This document shows positions 11,067 to 21,766 of a stretch of 64,000 nucleotides of DNA, in pieces. Both the position numbers and the translations under genes were made by a program. Source of the stretch: Lyophyllum atratum. Taxonomy: Eukaryota > Basidiomycota > Agaricomycetes > Agaricales > Lyophyllaceae. Position 1 is the first letter of the stretch. Each line of letters begins with the position of its first letter. The notes below the pieces were generated by a model. The model was not told the DNA's origin, made no database searches, and saw nothing but the letters and a program-made list of their open reading frames with translations. The stretch covers positions 744,001-808,000 of the forward strand of contig JACGCN010000014.1 of assembly GCA_014905825.1 (NCBI GenBank), given 5' to 3'.

Positions 11067-12056
11067 GACTGGTACGAGAGGTATGATCCTGTTTCATGGA
11101 GGCCTTATATGTCGGACTAGAGCCGAAATCATGGCGTTGACGACGTACTGAAGTGAATCAGAACAGGACTTGCAAGTGGGAGGAGTGACGGATCTGGTCC
11201 GGTTCGGCCGAAAGGGAGATTGTGGTTGGCAAGTGGCATCGGCCGATTAGCCGAGGTCCCCGGAAGCTGCTACCAAACATGGAAAAAGAACGCGCGCGCG
11301 ATCTCAATTGAGGCTCTCCAAGGTATGGCGGTCTCATCAGATCTGTTTTGAACAGCGTAGGATATCTTCTAGGCTGACATTCAATATGTGCGACACTGCC
11401 TTACGTGGAATCTTTGACCGTGAAAGCCACGTTCGAAGTTCCTCAAGAAGACTTTGAACTCCATCATACTAATTCCATCTCTCTCATCTTCATCCTGGCT
11501 GTCGCAGTGTGGGTCGTACGGCATGCTCTCAGGAAAACGACAGAGCAGGTATTCAGCAATGCAAGAGTCAAACTAGCAGAAGCACGTCATGACATCGCTT
11601 GACGGGGCAATTAAAGACGATCTAAGTCTTGTTCGATGTCGTCCCGAAGGCTAAGGAGGAAGAACGCACCGAATAGGAGAACGAGTCAGTGCGAGGACTA
11701 AGTCTATAGTGGCAGAGCCGAGCGGGCGGGCGCAGGCCTCGTCAAGAATCGTGTTCCGCGAACCTGCTATACGACTTTGACTTCACCCGGGGGTACCAAG
11801 TGTCGTTAACCTTACCCCTGGTCAAAAAATGATTGTATCTCCTGTCAAATATATCACTGCGTGTAGTGACGCTATATAGCTACTTTAAGAGCCTCATTCG
11901 AGCTAGCACAGACAGGCCGGGGAAAGGCAATGACGCGTAGATGTTGTGTGGCGTACTGTCGTGACTGATCACATGGCTGTTGTTAGTCGACACGTGAACG
12001 TTTGAACGGCCAGCTGCCGCCTGGGCGCTTAAAGTTAGCCTAAGCGAGCTGAATCA

Positions 12057-12087
12057 GAACCTTCAACCGAGTCTGTCGAGAACGTTC
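12057..12087 (+). promoter_or_regulatory. Heat-shock-element-like GAAnnTTC pairs
   Basis: Two perfect GAAnnTTC units, GAACCTTC (12057-12064) and GAACGTTC (12080-12087), lie about 240-265 bp before the BAG start. Inverted GAA pairs are the core of HSF1 binding sites, and BAG-domain proteins are Hsp70 co-chaperones, so heat-shock control is a reasonable inference. Confidence 0.45.
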
Positions 12088-12237
12088 AGTACGCGTCTAC
12101 AATGTTCTACACGCCCCTCCGACGTTCTGTGTGCCTCTCCGACGTCCTGTGCGCATCTCCGCCATTCGAGCGGACGTCGCTGACTCCACAATAGCGCGTC
12201 CGGCCACGTACAACTTGTCAAGAGCTATGGCCTGGAC

Positions 12238-12244
12238 TATAAAA
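12238..12244 (+). promoter_or_regulatory. TATA box of the BAG-domain gene
   Basis: TATAAAA 79 nt upstream of the chosen ATG at 12323. Its position favours that ATG over the in-frame upstream codon at 12131, which would lie before the promoter. Confidence 0.6.
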
Positions 12245-12322
12245 CCTGGGCGCGATGCAGCAGTCAGGTCCCATATTCTCTTCCCCGAATACCCACTCAC
12301 AGTCCCATCTACAGAACTAAAC

Positions 12323-14463
12323 ATGTCGCACTGCTTGTCCTATCCTCGTCTCCCAATCGCGTCCTCTTACGCTCCGACGCCCTTGGGAACTCCTCGCGAT
12401 CGGTACCTCGCCGCCGTTGCAGAGGTCAAAGCTGCAGAGGCCGAGTATCTCGCTGTTGAAGCTCTCCAGCGCGAGGAAGAAGCTCTCAGCCGGCGTCTGG
12501 AGGAAATACAGTTGCATAAACAGGAGCAGGAGCTCCTTGGTTCCAGCTACGGTCAGGCGCCTTACCATCCTTCCACTCGAATATTCAACCCAGAGCCCTA
12601 TGCCCCCGCTGGCTGCGGTCGTCTCGCAGCCCTTCCTCGCCAAGTCGGTAAGGAGGAACGCCGGCGTCGTATTCTGGAGGCCGAGCTGATCCAAGAACGT
12701 CGTCGTCAGACAGAGGCAGCCCAGCTGCTTCCTTTCAGCCGCCAGAACCGATTGCCAGGGAACGTGGCCCTTAGCCACCCCTGGAAGGCACGTCTCGGTC
12801 CGCAGGCGAAAGTGTATGCCTCTACCCACTCGTCTTTTGTCAAGCCCGTATGTTATTACCCCCAAGTTACCGTCGTTTCGTCGCTCACGCCCGCCGTTCA
12901 GAATTTATCACTGGAGCCTACAGGCAATTTCGACGTTCAAGATTTACTCAACCAAATTCTTGGGGGTTCGAAACCCGAGACTTCAGATGAGCCTACTCCG
13001 GCTGAAAAGGAAGTACTCCGACAAGTGGCCGATCTCTTCATTCCTCCTTCCAAACCAACCAAGGCTCCCGTGCATACTCGAGAGTCTGCTTCAGATGAGC
13101 CTACTGCGGCTGAAAAACAAATGCTCCAGCAATTCGAGGACTTATTTAAATATCCTTCGATCACACCCAAGGCTCCCTTTCCTGCTCGCATGCCTACTCC
13201 GACGGAAGAAGCAGCGCTCGAATTGCAATTCGCCAACCTCTTCCTTCACCCTTCTGCGCCAGCTCAGTCTACCGCTCAAACTACCATTCCTTCGAAGGTG
13301 CCCGCCGCGTGTTCAGCTGCGCCACTTCGTTCGAAAGGCGCTGACGCGTATCTCAAAGAACAACTTGAATCGCGTCTCCACGACGAGTCTTCCCCTGAAG
13401 TAAGACACATCATTCACGCCATCTTTGCCTCACCACAGGACACTGACTCTCATCTCATGACCTCTTCCTCTCCCGCCCGCGACCCAGTCGGGATCTGCAC
13501 AGGGAAAGCCAAGGCCACAGGCACTTGGGCTGGTCCATCACCTTCCGCCCCCTCCGCTATCCACAAGGACATTGTCAACTCGGTGAACGAAATCCGCAAC
13601 ATCGATGCCGCTTTCCAAGCCCTACAGGCCGACTTCACCTTCCCTGCCCACGTCGATTTTCTCCCTGCCCATGTCATTTCCGGTAGCAGTGGCATCCCAG
13701 GGTTGTCCAGTTCGGAAGCATCCGCAACCGCACACCTGGCGTACACCTCGCCCAACCAGGCTGTGCGCTTGTACGAGCAGTCTTTGTATGCGCTCCTGGC
13801 GCAGCTGGATGGCGTCGAGAGCTTAAGCTGCGGGGGATGAGGAAGGAGGCTGTGAATAGAGTTGAGAAGGCGCTTGATGAGCTGGAGAGGGAGGTCAGAG
13901 GTCGGTGGAAGGCTGAGGGTGTTGACGTCGAGGTGACGGAGACTATACCAAACCAGCCTGCTGCTGCTTCGGAGGAGTCGGTGACACCTCCTTCGGAGCT
14001 GGTGTCCTCCCAGGACGACTCTGTTGCGATCCCTGATTCTCCTAAAGTGCCGATCGAGGGTACCGTTGAGAGCGCAGTCTCGGAAGATCCATCCACGCCT
14101 GTCCCCGCAGCCGCATCCAACGCCCCTGTGCCGGCCGTCTCCCCCTCCGCGACATCCGATACAGTCTCTAGGCCTGCAGATACATCCATGACCAATAGCA
14201 TTGACTCTATCACCAACCCACACTCCACCCACACCGAAACACTGTCTTCCACTGCGTCTCTATCGACCTCTTCTGCCGCGTCATCATCCGTTACCATCGC
14301 CGACTCTACCACCGCTCAGAAGCCCATCTCCCCTATGGAACTGGAGTCCGTTGACACTGCATTCCTACTGTCCGTCTCTTCTGCCGACGCGGACTCGATT
14401 TCGAAGCGTCCTAACAGCAAGGATAGTGATGATGGGAGCGAGTGGTCGGAGGTTGAAGCTTAG
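12323..14463 (+). CDS. BAG-domain protein (Hsp70 co-chaperone type) with apparent 1-nt frameshift
   Basis: Intronless frame from ATG 12323 (MSHCLSYPRLPIASSYAP). Order: coiled coil rich in Glu, Leu and Arg (about 12410-12720, e.g. ALSRRLEEIQLHKQEQELL), three degenerate ~35-residue repeats built on DEPTxAEKxxLxQxxDLF (about 12985-13250), then a BAG domain (about 13555-13930). BAG domains bind the Hsp70 ATPase domain and promote nucleotide exchange. The frame ends at TGA 13838-13840, inside the last BAG helices; the helix continues without interruption in the -1 frame (RKEAVNRVEKALDELEREVR), whose ATG overlaps the stop as ATGA. One base appears missing near 13822. The second part (to 14463) continues into a Ser/Thr/Pro-rich tail ending WSEVEA. 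Could be an assembly error, true mutation or programmed shift. Confidence 0.75.
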
Positions 14464-14872
14464 ACTCGGGATTTGGGGTTCATATGGAATTCTTACTTGG
14501 ACCAAGATGGTTCACGATTTATTTATATGATATGACGATTCCATGTATTTACTGTTCTTCGGAACGTAGTGTACTTCTAGATGTACTCGCACATTTGACG
14601 ACCAATTTGATGACTGTAATTCTATAATTTATCCGAGTGTGCCGTGAGTGATCGTGAACGCAAATTATCGCAAGGCATGCAGCTCCAGATTGCGTTGGAA
14701 GGGGAAGGGTCAGGTTTGACACTGACAAGGCGTTGGTTAGGCCGGCAACTCCTGATGCCGGTGTTGTTAAACAAGTGTTTTGGCTTTACCACGCTTTACC
14801 TGGTTCCGTGATTGCTTTTCACATAATCTCTGGCTCCTGCCACAGTATGTCCCTCGCTGTCTCCTTACCATC
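14464..14872. other. Intergenic, BAG 3' flank and hydrolase promoter
   Basis: No gene seen. The hydrolase frame is open upstream to 14780, but homologous proteins usually begin near MTTSxSYxFDP, so this is taken as 5' UTR. Confidence 0.5.
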
Positions 14873-16215
14873 ATGACCACATCCTCGCAATCCTACACGT
14901 TCGATCCTCGACCCAACTACCCTCTAGTCATCACCGCGAAGCGCTACTGGAAGCCCGATTCACCGTACCTCAACGACCCCTCAGCCATTACCCTCATTTT
15001 CACCCACGGAACAGGCTTTCACAAGGAGCAATGGGAGCCCAGCATGGATGACTTGTGGGCCCTACTGGGTGGCAACAATGACACCGTCAAAGTGCGGGAA
15101 ATGTGGGCGATTGACGCGCCGAACCACAGCGACGCGGCTATCTTGAATGAGGAAGTCTTGCAATACGGATACGACCAAGTATGTGGGTGCTTTACTTGGC
15201 TTTTGCAATGTAATCTATCTCATGTTGAAACCCCCAGTCGCATGGGAAGAATACAGTCGCTCTATACACGCGTTTCTGACAGGCTTCGGAACTGGTGTAG
15301 ACGTCGACTTTAGTACGCGTCGGTTGGTGGGAATCGGTCACTCCATGGGTGGATCTTGTTTGTAAGTCCCGACACGTTCTATCTCTAACTGACCGCTGAC
15401 TATTTTTCAAGACTAATGTCGTACGGCTACTCCCCAGCCATCAAGTTCGAGTCCTTGATCCTGTGCGAGCTCATGTCCATGAACAGCAAGTTCGCTGAGA
15501 AGCCGCCCAATATGCTTGAACGAGGTTCGGTCAATCGTCGCGACATCTGGCCATCCCGCGAAGAGGCGTACAAGGCACTGAAGAGTCGGCCTGCCTGGAA
15601 AGTATGGGATGACAGGGTCTTGAGGATTTTCGTTGTGCGTTCTCACTTACCCAACTCAACATTCAAGCTAACCTTTTCAGAACGATGGGATGCGGCCACT
15701 ACCTACAGCGGACTATCCAGACAAGACCGAAGGCGTGACATTGAAATGCAGTCGTAAACAAGAATCGGTGGGTCGTGTATACCATTTGCATGTCGATATT
15801 CTCATCTTTCACGTCCAGGCATGCTATCGCGACCCCCAAGGGATGGAACGCGCCTATCGCCTCCTAGGTCCCGTCGCAAAACGCGTTCCTGTCCATATGA
15901 TATTTGGCGCCATAAATGATTATATGTAAGAGTCCAGCCAAGCTCGGCTACTTGAAGACTCAACACGCTTCGCAGACCCCAGCAGGTCAAAGACGACATT
16001 GTGGAGAACGCCGCTGGAGGGTTGGAGAATCTGGCATCGTTTTCACGGGTGGAGGGCGCCGGCCATCTTGTAAGCCTTGCTTGCTGAGACTCCGTTTTGC
16101 TGTCCTGATTTCTGTGACTCCTTGGCCTTAGATCATCCAGATGAAACCCAAAGGAGTCGCTCAGAAGATTTATGACGCGCTCGCTGGTTCGCCACGGGCG
16201 ACGGCGAAGCTCTGA
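14873..16215 (+). CDS. Alpha/beta hydrolase with peroxisomal targeting signal (Lpx1-like)
   Basis: Seven exons: 14873-15182, 15238-15361, 15412-15634, 15681-15767, 15819-15925, 15976-16069, 16132-16215 (342 residues). An oxyanion-loop region TLIFTHGTGFHKEQWEP, nucleophile elbow VGIGHSMGG (Ser) and a C-terminal His in VEGAGHL fit the alpha/beta-hydrolase fold; the acid residue is probably in the segment around GAINDYI. The protein ends RATAKL, a PTS1 peroxisomal signal. The family includes yeast peroxisomal lipase Lpx1 and fungal toxin-biosynthesis-type hydrolases; substrate unknown. The first intron uses donor GTGGGT so that the frame reads DQVFAWEEY. The start could be 31 codons further upstream, at 14780. 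Confidence 0.85.
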
Positions 16216-16367
16216 CGTTTGAACATTCAGTATTTTTTCAGAGTTGACAGTCGTTTATAATCTCAGTATCACATCATACCAGGGCAATTCCTTACTAATA
16301 GTTCCTCTCCTTAAAGATCAACAACTCGTTGTATCATGCGTCATGTCAAGCAATTCGCTCAAGCAAA

Positions 16368-16716
16368 CTAATCAAATGCCAAAATGAACGAGAGAGATTC
16401 ATCGATGACGACGTGCGCCTCGCTTTCGCAATCCACTGATCCTTCTGCAGCCAATATCATATCTGGCCTATCTTGATGTCCGCAGATCTTCTCGTAAACA
16501 GTCTGCGACCGTAGGCCCTTCGGCGTCTTCCATGCTCCACAAAGTCCCAATAGCGCCTTTGTACCCCGCAGCCATAAACCCTCCCGTCAGACGCATGGAT
16601 TGATTGACTAGTTGAACATCTTCGAGACGCTTCAATTCAGATATTCCTGCCATCGGGGTACGACTAAGCGATGATATCGTATGTGCAGTGGTATGTGCCA
16701 CGGCATGCCACTGCAT
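16368..16716 (-). pseudogene. Degraded C-terminal fragment of a CHAT-domain protein
   Basis: The minus strand encodes the end of a CHAT (caspase-like, separase-related) domain: LTGGFMAAGYKGAIGTLWSM followed by EDAEGPTVAD, matching the family's AGxxLAGYRGVIATLWSI / DxxxPxVAD end. One extra T (GCAGAC-T-GTTTAC) then shifts the frame; the sequence continues as VYEKICGHQDRPDMIL to a stop at 16368-16370. No catalytic His/Cys portion or upstream TPR region is present. CHAT proteins in Agaricomycetes are commonly expanded and often decayed. Confidence 0.7.
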
Positions 16717-17130
16717 AAGGGGGATGAAGTCTGGTCGGAGACTGAGGCCTGACGTCTACTCATCACCTGACCGCCCCCTTCTGGAATCTGTTTGTCCATT
16801 GTCAGTTCACCAACTCGGACGTTGACATGTGCATCAGGATCTGACAAGTGACGGTGGACGCTGCAATGAGGCTGAGAACTTTGGCTGTGCAACGACCTCT
16901 GCAACTCTGATTCTCTACCCTTGTAATGAATCAAATCTGCAAGAGTACAGCTTTACAGGGATGACGGCTAGTGAGTCTTTGCTCAGCGTTCCTAGTCACA
17001 TAGCCACTGCTGCCCAGGGCCATGCACGTAGCCTTTTAAAGTCTACCACCTCGATGTTGAACAGTCCCACTCCACCAGAATATCAAAGGCTCAACTACAG
17101 CCCGCTCTCTTACTCTCTGGTTTCTTCATT
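16717..17130. other. Intergenic, promoter side of the sterol-desaturase-like gene
   Basis: No gene seen. The left part may contain more decayed CHAT-gene sequence, but nothing in it aligns by eye. Confidence 0.4.
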
Positions 17131-18950
17131 ATGTCACTCTCCTCTTCGCCACCTCTACGGCACAGGATACAATCTGCCGAAGATGGACCACTTACTAGCA
17201 CAGCTGCTCCAGGGGCGAACGAAGCTGTGTTTAATCCGCAAGTCAACGAACGACTTGCTGACGAGATTCAACGAGAGCTTTGGTTTCGGATGTCGAGACT
17301 CCCTGGCAAGATTACCCATACCATCCGGATAGTGCCGTTGACCCGTAAGGACTTCTTGCCTCTGGAGAAACGGTTGACTGAGCGGGACGTTAATACACAG
17401 TGATCTTCTTATGGATCTTACTCTTGCTTTCCAACATCTATGGTACGTTATCTACCTCTGTACCGTTTCCTTCCTCCGAACATCATTATGTCCAGGACCG
17501 TTTGGGTTTCGGGAGTCCTTCATTCACATGTCCACGGGATATCGAGAGCGTTTCACTCGTACACAAATTGCGAGGGGAGCCGGACTTGACTCTCCCTATC
17601 TCAACCGTTATAGCCTGTGGCGTGGTGTGGTCGTTATCTCTTTCTTAACAACCTTGACATACGCCAGGCAAGTGCAGATGGCGGCTTCTTTGAGGATTAC
17701 ACTCAGATTATGATAATAGCATATCGCTGTTAGCACTCAGGCATGAACTGTTCCATTGGAAGCCTGAATTGTTAGCTCGGTATCTAGCTCAAGCCAAGAC
17801 CTCGTTTCCAGGGCGCTATTTTCCAACGGCATGGCTCGATTACGCCTTTAATCTGTATGAAACGAAGCACTTGGAGAGCGCATTCAACAAAATCCAAAAT
17901 CGGGACCACCGAGCCATGGAGGACCATCGCGAATTCCTCAAGATTGTCAAGGCCGTGGCGCGTAATATCGTAAAACTCACATTCTATCCCGCGTATATAT
18001 CAATTCTGATTCTTAACAACGAAGTTCGTGTCAAATTTCGTCGTTTTCGCGATGTGGATGGGATTATTGCAAACAAATTTTGAAGCACACGACATCACAA
18101 CACTTCCGAAGTCCATAGTCCCTCCTCTGCAGGTATAGTCCCTTCCTCTGCCCTACCCACGGACAATCTTCATTTGTAATTTAGGCCATCGTTTGGTATC
18201 TGATCAGCGACACGCTCTATTTCTTTCCTCATTACGTTGCGCATACGCCTCGTGGCAGTAAAGGGATCCATTACAAAATCCTAACACATATGGTGGCCGA
18301 GCCACTGCAAACATTTCTACGAAACGCGCACACAGAGCTCATCATAGGTCTAAGGCAAATCTAGCTATAGGGGCCTGGTACTGCAGCCCAACGGAGCAAA
18401 TACTCTTCAATCTTCTACCAGTAAGCATCCTCCTCAGCCCTACGAATGACCTGATGAGAGCCCTCAAAGGCAATGGTTGGCCCCATCGCCACTCAGGTTA
18501 TCGCAGACCGAACGGGGTATAGTAAAGCATGGGGTACTCATATCATCACCCTTTACGTGTGGTTACTCGCGGGCACGGCGAATTCGGCTATGGCCCATAC
18601 TGGCTACCGATCGCGTTGGAATGACCCAGGACCTCATGGTGCGTAGCGCTGCTTCGAGGATGCTGCCAACTTATTAGCTTTGTGTACTATTAACAGACGA
18701 GCACCATGAGTATGCCTTCGGACAAAATAGTGTCAACTTCGGCACTGCCGGGGTTTGGGATCACGTCTTTGGGACCAAGAGCTATAAATCCTTCGAAGGT
18801 GCGATAAAGTGGGAGGCCCAGCGAGACCAGCAGGCGGCTCTTATCGTCGCTTCCCAACGCTCTGGCATTTCGTTGACGAAGAAGCAGAATCTTGTCATGG
18901 AGCAGCCTGCGACGCATTACGAATGGGCGGATCCGCGTATCGTCGATTAA
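17131..18950 (+). CDS. Sterol desaturase / fatty-acid hydroxylase superfamily membrane protein
   Basis: Nine exons: 17131-17344, 17401-17442, 17496-17667, 17720-17969, 18025-18132, 18185-18257, 18302-18420, 18461-18638, 18697-18950 (469 residues). The three histidine clusters of this di-iron superfamily are present: HYVAH in DTLYFFPHYVAHTPRG, HRAHH in STKRAHRAHHRSK, and DEHHEYAFGQNSVNFG with the preceding AHTGY. The following GVWDHVFGT is a typical end of the family. Hydrophobic helices occur near IFLWILLLLS, VVVISFLTTL and FVVFAMWMG. It would act in the ER membrane on a sterol or acyl substrate; which one is not evident. Intron 3 (17668-17719) is GC-AG (CAG|GCAAGT). Exon 2 is a 42-nt exon carrying most of the first helix. 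Splicing was deduced by frame and histidine motifs. Confidence 0.82.
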
Positions 18951-19686
18951 TCCTATACTCTGAGGTTCGAAATTCATATTCTCCTCTTAGTAGTGACACA
19001 CTGGCTTTGAGTTAGTCGTTTCGACGAGCGCCCAAGACAGGCGTATTCCGGATACTATCCGGACTTCGATGGCTGTGATCGTGGTACTGGGGCTCTGAAT
19101 AGATGACACTGCATGGTAGTACAAACCCTTTCTGTGTAGCATATACTCTCACACAACGCCCAACTGCAACTACAGCAACACATGGGCCCTATGAAAGTCC
19201 ATCAAAGCGCAGCTCTATATGATGGTGGCGATACGACTTGTCTGACACGTAGCCCCTGAAAAACTTTGGTCATTGAGCAACTAGTGAGTGACAGATCCTA
19301 CCTGGGTGGATCCAAAGGTCGAAAAATGAACCAACCGATAGTATCGAAAGCCGCCTCTTTACCCGCAGGGCGAACGGCACAATATGCATAACAGTTCGTA
19401 GAGCGGAACAAGTCGATGTAAGCATCAGCGTAGGGAAACGAGTAATAGTACAGATGCGATGTAAGTGAAGATGACAGAAGTAACAACAGTACACGGAACA
19501 TAGATGACGGTGATATACGAGGCGCATGTCTGCCATACCAGTGAAGACAATTGATATTTGAAGCAAGAAAACAGCCTCCACTACAACGGCTGGGAGGATA
19601 GTACACGTTATCACTGAACGGAAAGCGATATTATTATCAGAAGACGGAGGATACACCAATGCATAACGTCCGAACTCCACTCATAG
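18951..19686. other. Convergent intergenic region, no gene seen
   Basis: Between the 3' ends of the sterol-desaturase-like and copper-fist genes. A minus-strand open frame at 19270-19680 is Cys/His-rich by chance composition, has no family resemblance and most likely is the copper-fist 3' UTR. Confidence 0.5.
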
Positions 19687-21766
19687 TCAGTCCTTACAAC
19701 ACCTACGCACATTAACCCCGCCGTCGGCCGAAACATACCCATCAGAGTCTACTAGCACGCTCCGGGCCGGCGACCCACCAGCAGGTGACGACGCACCCGA
19801 CCACGAGTTGTTCATCTCCGTCTGCAATCTCAGCCCCAGGTTCGGGGAAGACATGGACGAGAGGCCGGCGTAGAAGGGAGCCCGAACACGCCCGAGCGGT
19901 TGGCCCGGAAACGAGTAGTCCAACGACAGGGGTTGCGTGGTGAACGGATTCTGCTGCGGAGCTTGGGCACGGCTGGACTGGGACGAGGACGACCTGGAGG
20001 AGCAGCGGCTGCGGGGAGCATCGGGGGTGGCGAGATAGGGTGTTTGCACTGGTCCTGCATCAATGTAGGCGCCGTCGCCGGAAAGGCCGTTCAGAGCACC
20101 GAACAGGGTGGCGTCCACGTTCCTCGAAGAGGTGTCGGACGGTGAGTAAGCTCGCTCACCAGACGCGGCGAACGTCGGTATCAGCATCTCCTTTCTACAG
20201 TCGTACCCGCCTTCGTCGCTGATGTCACAACTACAACTCTCTGGTGAGCACTTGCACAGAACGCCGCAGCATGGCTGAACGATGTAACCGAAGTTCTCAG
20301 GCGGCAGCAATGGTTCTGCGATTGGGGGTAAAAACCCATCCCATGCAGGCTGCTGCTCGCCTGGGCCTAGCCCAACGATTCCGACCTGAGGTGGAGTGAC
20401 AGTCCGGGGCGACGGGCGAGGAAGCGAAGAGACCTGACGGATCCATTCATCAATCGACTCTGTTTGGTAAGCGTCGTATATTGATAAGGAAGTATCTGGT
20501 GGCAGCGATGCGGGGAGAGAAAGGATGGTACAGTCGATGCATGTAGTGCATAAACCGGGATTTGTGCAGGAAGAATAGGCGGAGGAGGCAGGGCTCGCAC
20601 CAGGATTGTGCTGGAGACACCCCGGACAGCGACAAGCATCGCCGCAGCCGCAGGTCGATGGGAAGGACGGGACGACCAGATCCGATCCTTGGGGTGTCAC
20701 CCAAGAAGAAGCGGTGGCACCTGCCAAGGCATGAAGCTGGTCACGAAAGATTTGCTCGTCCGTGGGAAATATGGAGGAAGGGGGGATGGAGAAGTTGTTC
20801 TGGGACATGTTACTCTGGTGCTCATTTTCAGTATCGTCGAATTGCTGCGTGTTATCGTATGCACGCCCGTAAGGGCTATAGTGCAAATTTTCGTGGGAGC
20901 GACGACGGACAGGGTATCCATGCGCGATGCTTGACGAAGGATCGTGCAATGGCCCGCTATTGGAGCCAGAGCGTGGATTGTGAGAGGAAGGGCGTGGAAG
21001 CACGGGGCGCAGCTCAGCGAGGCGCGCTAAGACGTGCGACGGGTTTCTAGAACCAACGCTACTCAGAGTATCGTGTGAGTGACTGCCCGCGAGGTGTGGA
21101 AGAGTAGCATCTTTCTTCCGGTGCCTGGGGGCGCTCTTTCTTGGAGTACAGCAGTGACAAGGGCCACCTGTTTTACACCGACAGCTGTTTTCTATCCCTG
21201 TGGTTTGGTCAGCATGCTAGGGACACGACGGATCGCCTAGCAGGAGCTGCATACCACCATGCTCGGAGGGAGATGATCCCTCCGACATTTGTATTGCGAC
21301 CGACGCCCCCAAGGCTTCAGGCAAGCCGAGCGGGAACGTGGCGCTGTCTGGCATCTTAGTATGACCTATATGCAGAAGCATTCTTATGGCTAAGCTGACG
21401 GAGACTCGGTCAGTCCTATGGTGAGACACACCTTTCTTTGTTCCCGATGATTGATTCACCGGGTGATATTCTTTCAATTCACAAATACATTTAACGTGAA
21501 CTTGCTTAGTTTTTCGTAACTCGCGGCAATGATTGCATTGGGTAACTGGGCGACCTTTCTTTTTAATTTCGAAGAGCGGTCGGTCGGTATGTCGACAGGT
21601 AGATGACCTGTGACCTTTGATACATGTTTCGCTAATCGACGTTCGTTAAATATTTCGGTCAAGATTTTAATCGAAACTCACCATGCGTATTTCTCGCCAT
21701 CAACCAGAACCTGGAATTAACAACGTTCACAGCCTGCGTCGAACCACGATTGTTAGGACTCACCAT
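19687..21766 (-). CDS. Copper-fist transcription factor (Mac1/Ace1/Cuf1 type)
   Basis: Five exons: 21764-21766, 21682-21710, 21432-21631, 21227-21389, 19687-21184 (630 residues). The N-terminus is a canonical copper fist, beginning MVLVDGEKYACETCIKGHRS and continuing with HTDRPLFEIKKKGRP and TQCNHCRELRKTKQVHVKC: zinc-binding Cys residues, the KGRP-like minor-groove motif and copper-binding Cys. Further Cys-rich clusters follow: SCRCKTGGPCHCC, CGCGDACRCPGC, CTNPGLCTTCIDC and CCGVLCKCSPESCSC, resembling the Cys repeats through which Mac1/Cuf1 proteins sense copper. It should be nuclear and regulate copper (and perhaps iron) uptake genes. The first coding exon is only the ATG. The linker is Ser/Pro-rich. 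The intron at 21390-21431 is a multiple of three, so exon joining there is less certain. Confidence 0.92.

Larger units (their letters stand above)
11067..12322. other. Divergent intergenic region between HMG-CoA lyase and BAG gene
   Basis: No convincing gene in 1.26 kb. A 65-codon plus-strand frame at 11405-11602 contains one hydrophobic stretch but has no recognisable relative or intron logic. The right end holds heat-shock-like elements and a TATA box listed separately. Confidence 0.5.

Noticed and set aside
11405..11602. 65-codon frame with a hydrophobic stretch
   Set aside because: No homologous pattern, no splice context and no promoter signal; likely chance.
13450..14312. Long minus-strand open frames opposite the BAG gene (260 and 212 codons)
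   Set aside because: They mirror the codon bias of the plus-strand gene, are rich in His/Arg/Gly or Val/Ser, and have no family resemblance.
19270..19680. 136-codon Cys-rich minus-strand frame
   Set aside because: Lies immediately downstream of the copper-fist stop and resembles no family; better read as 3' UTR.
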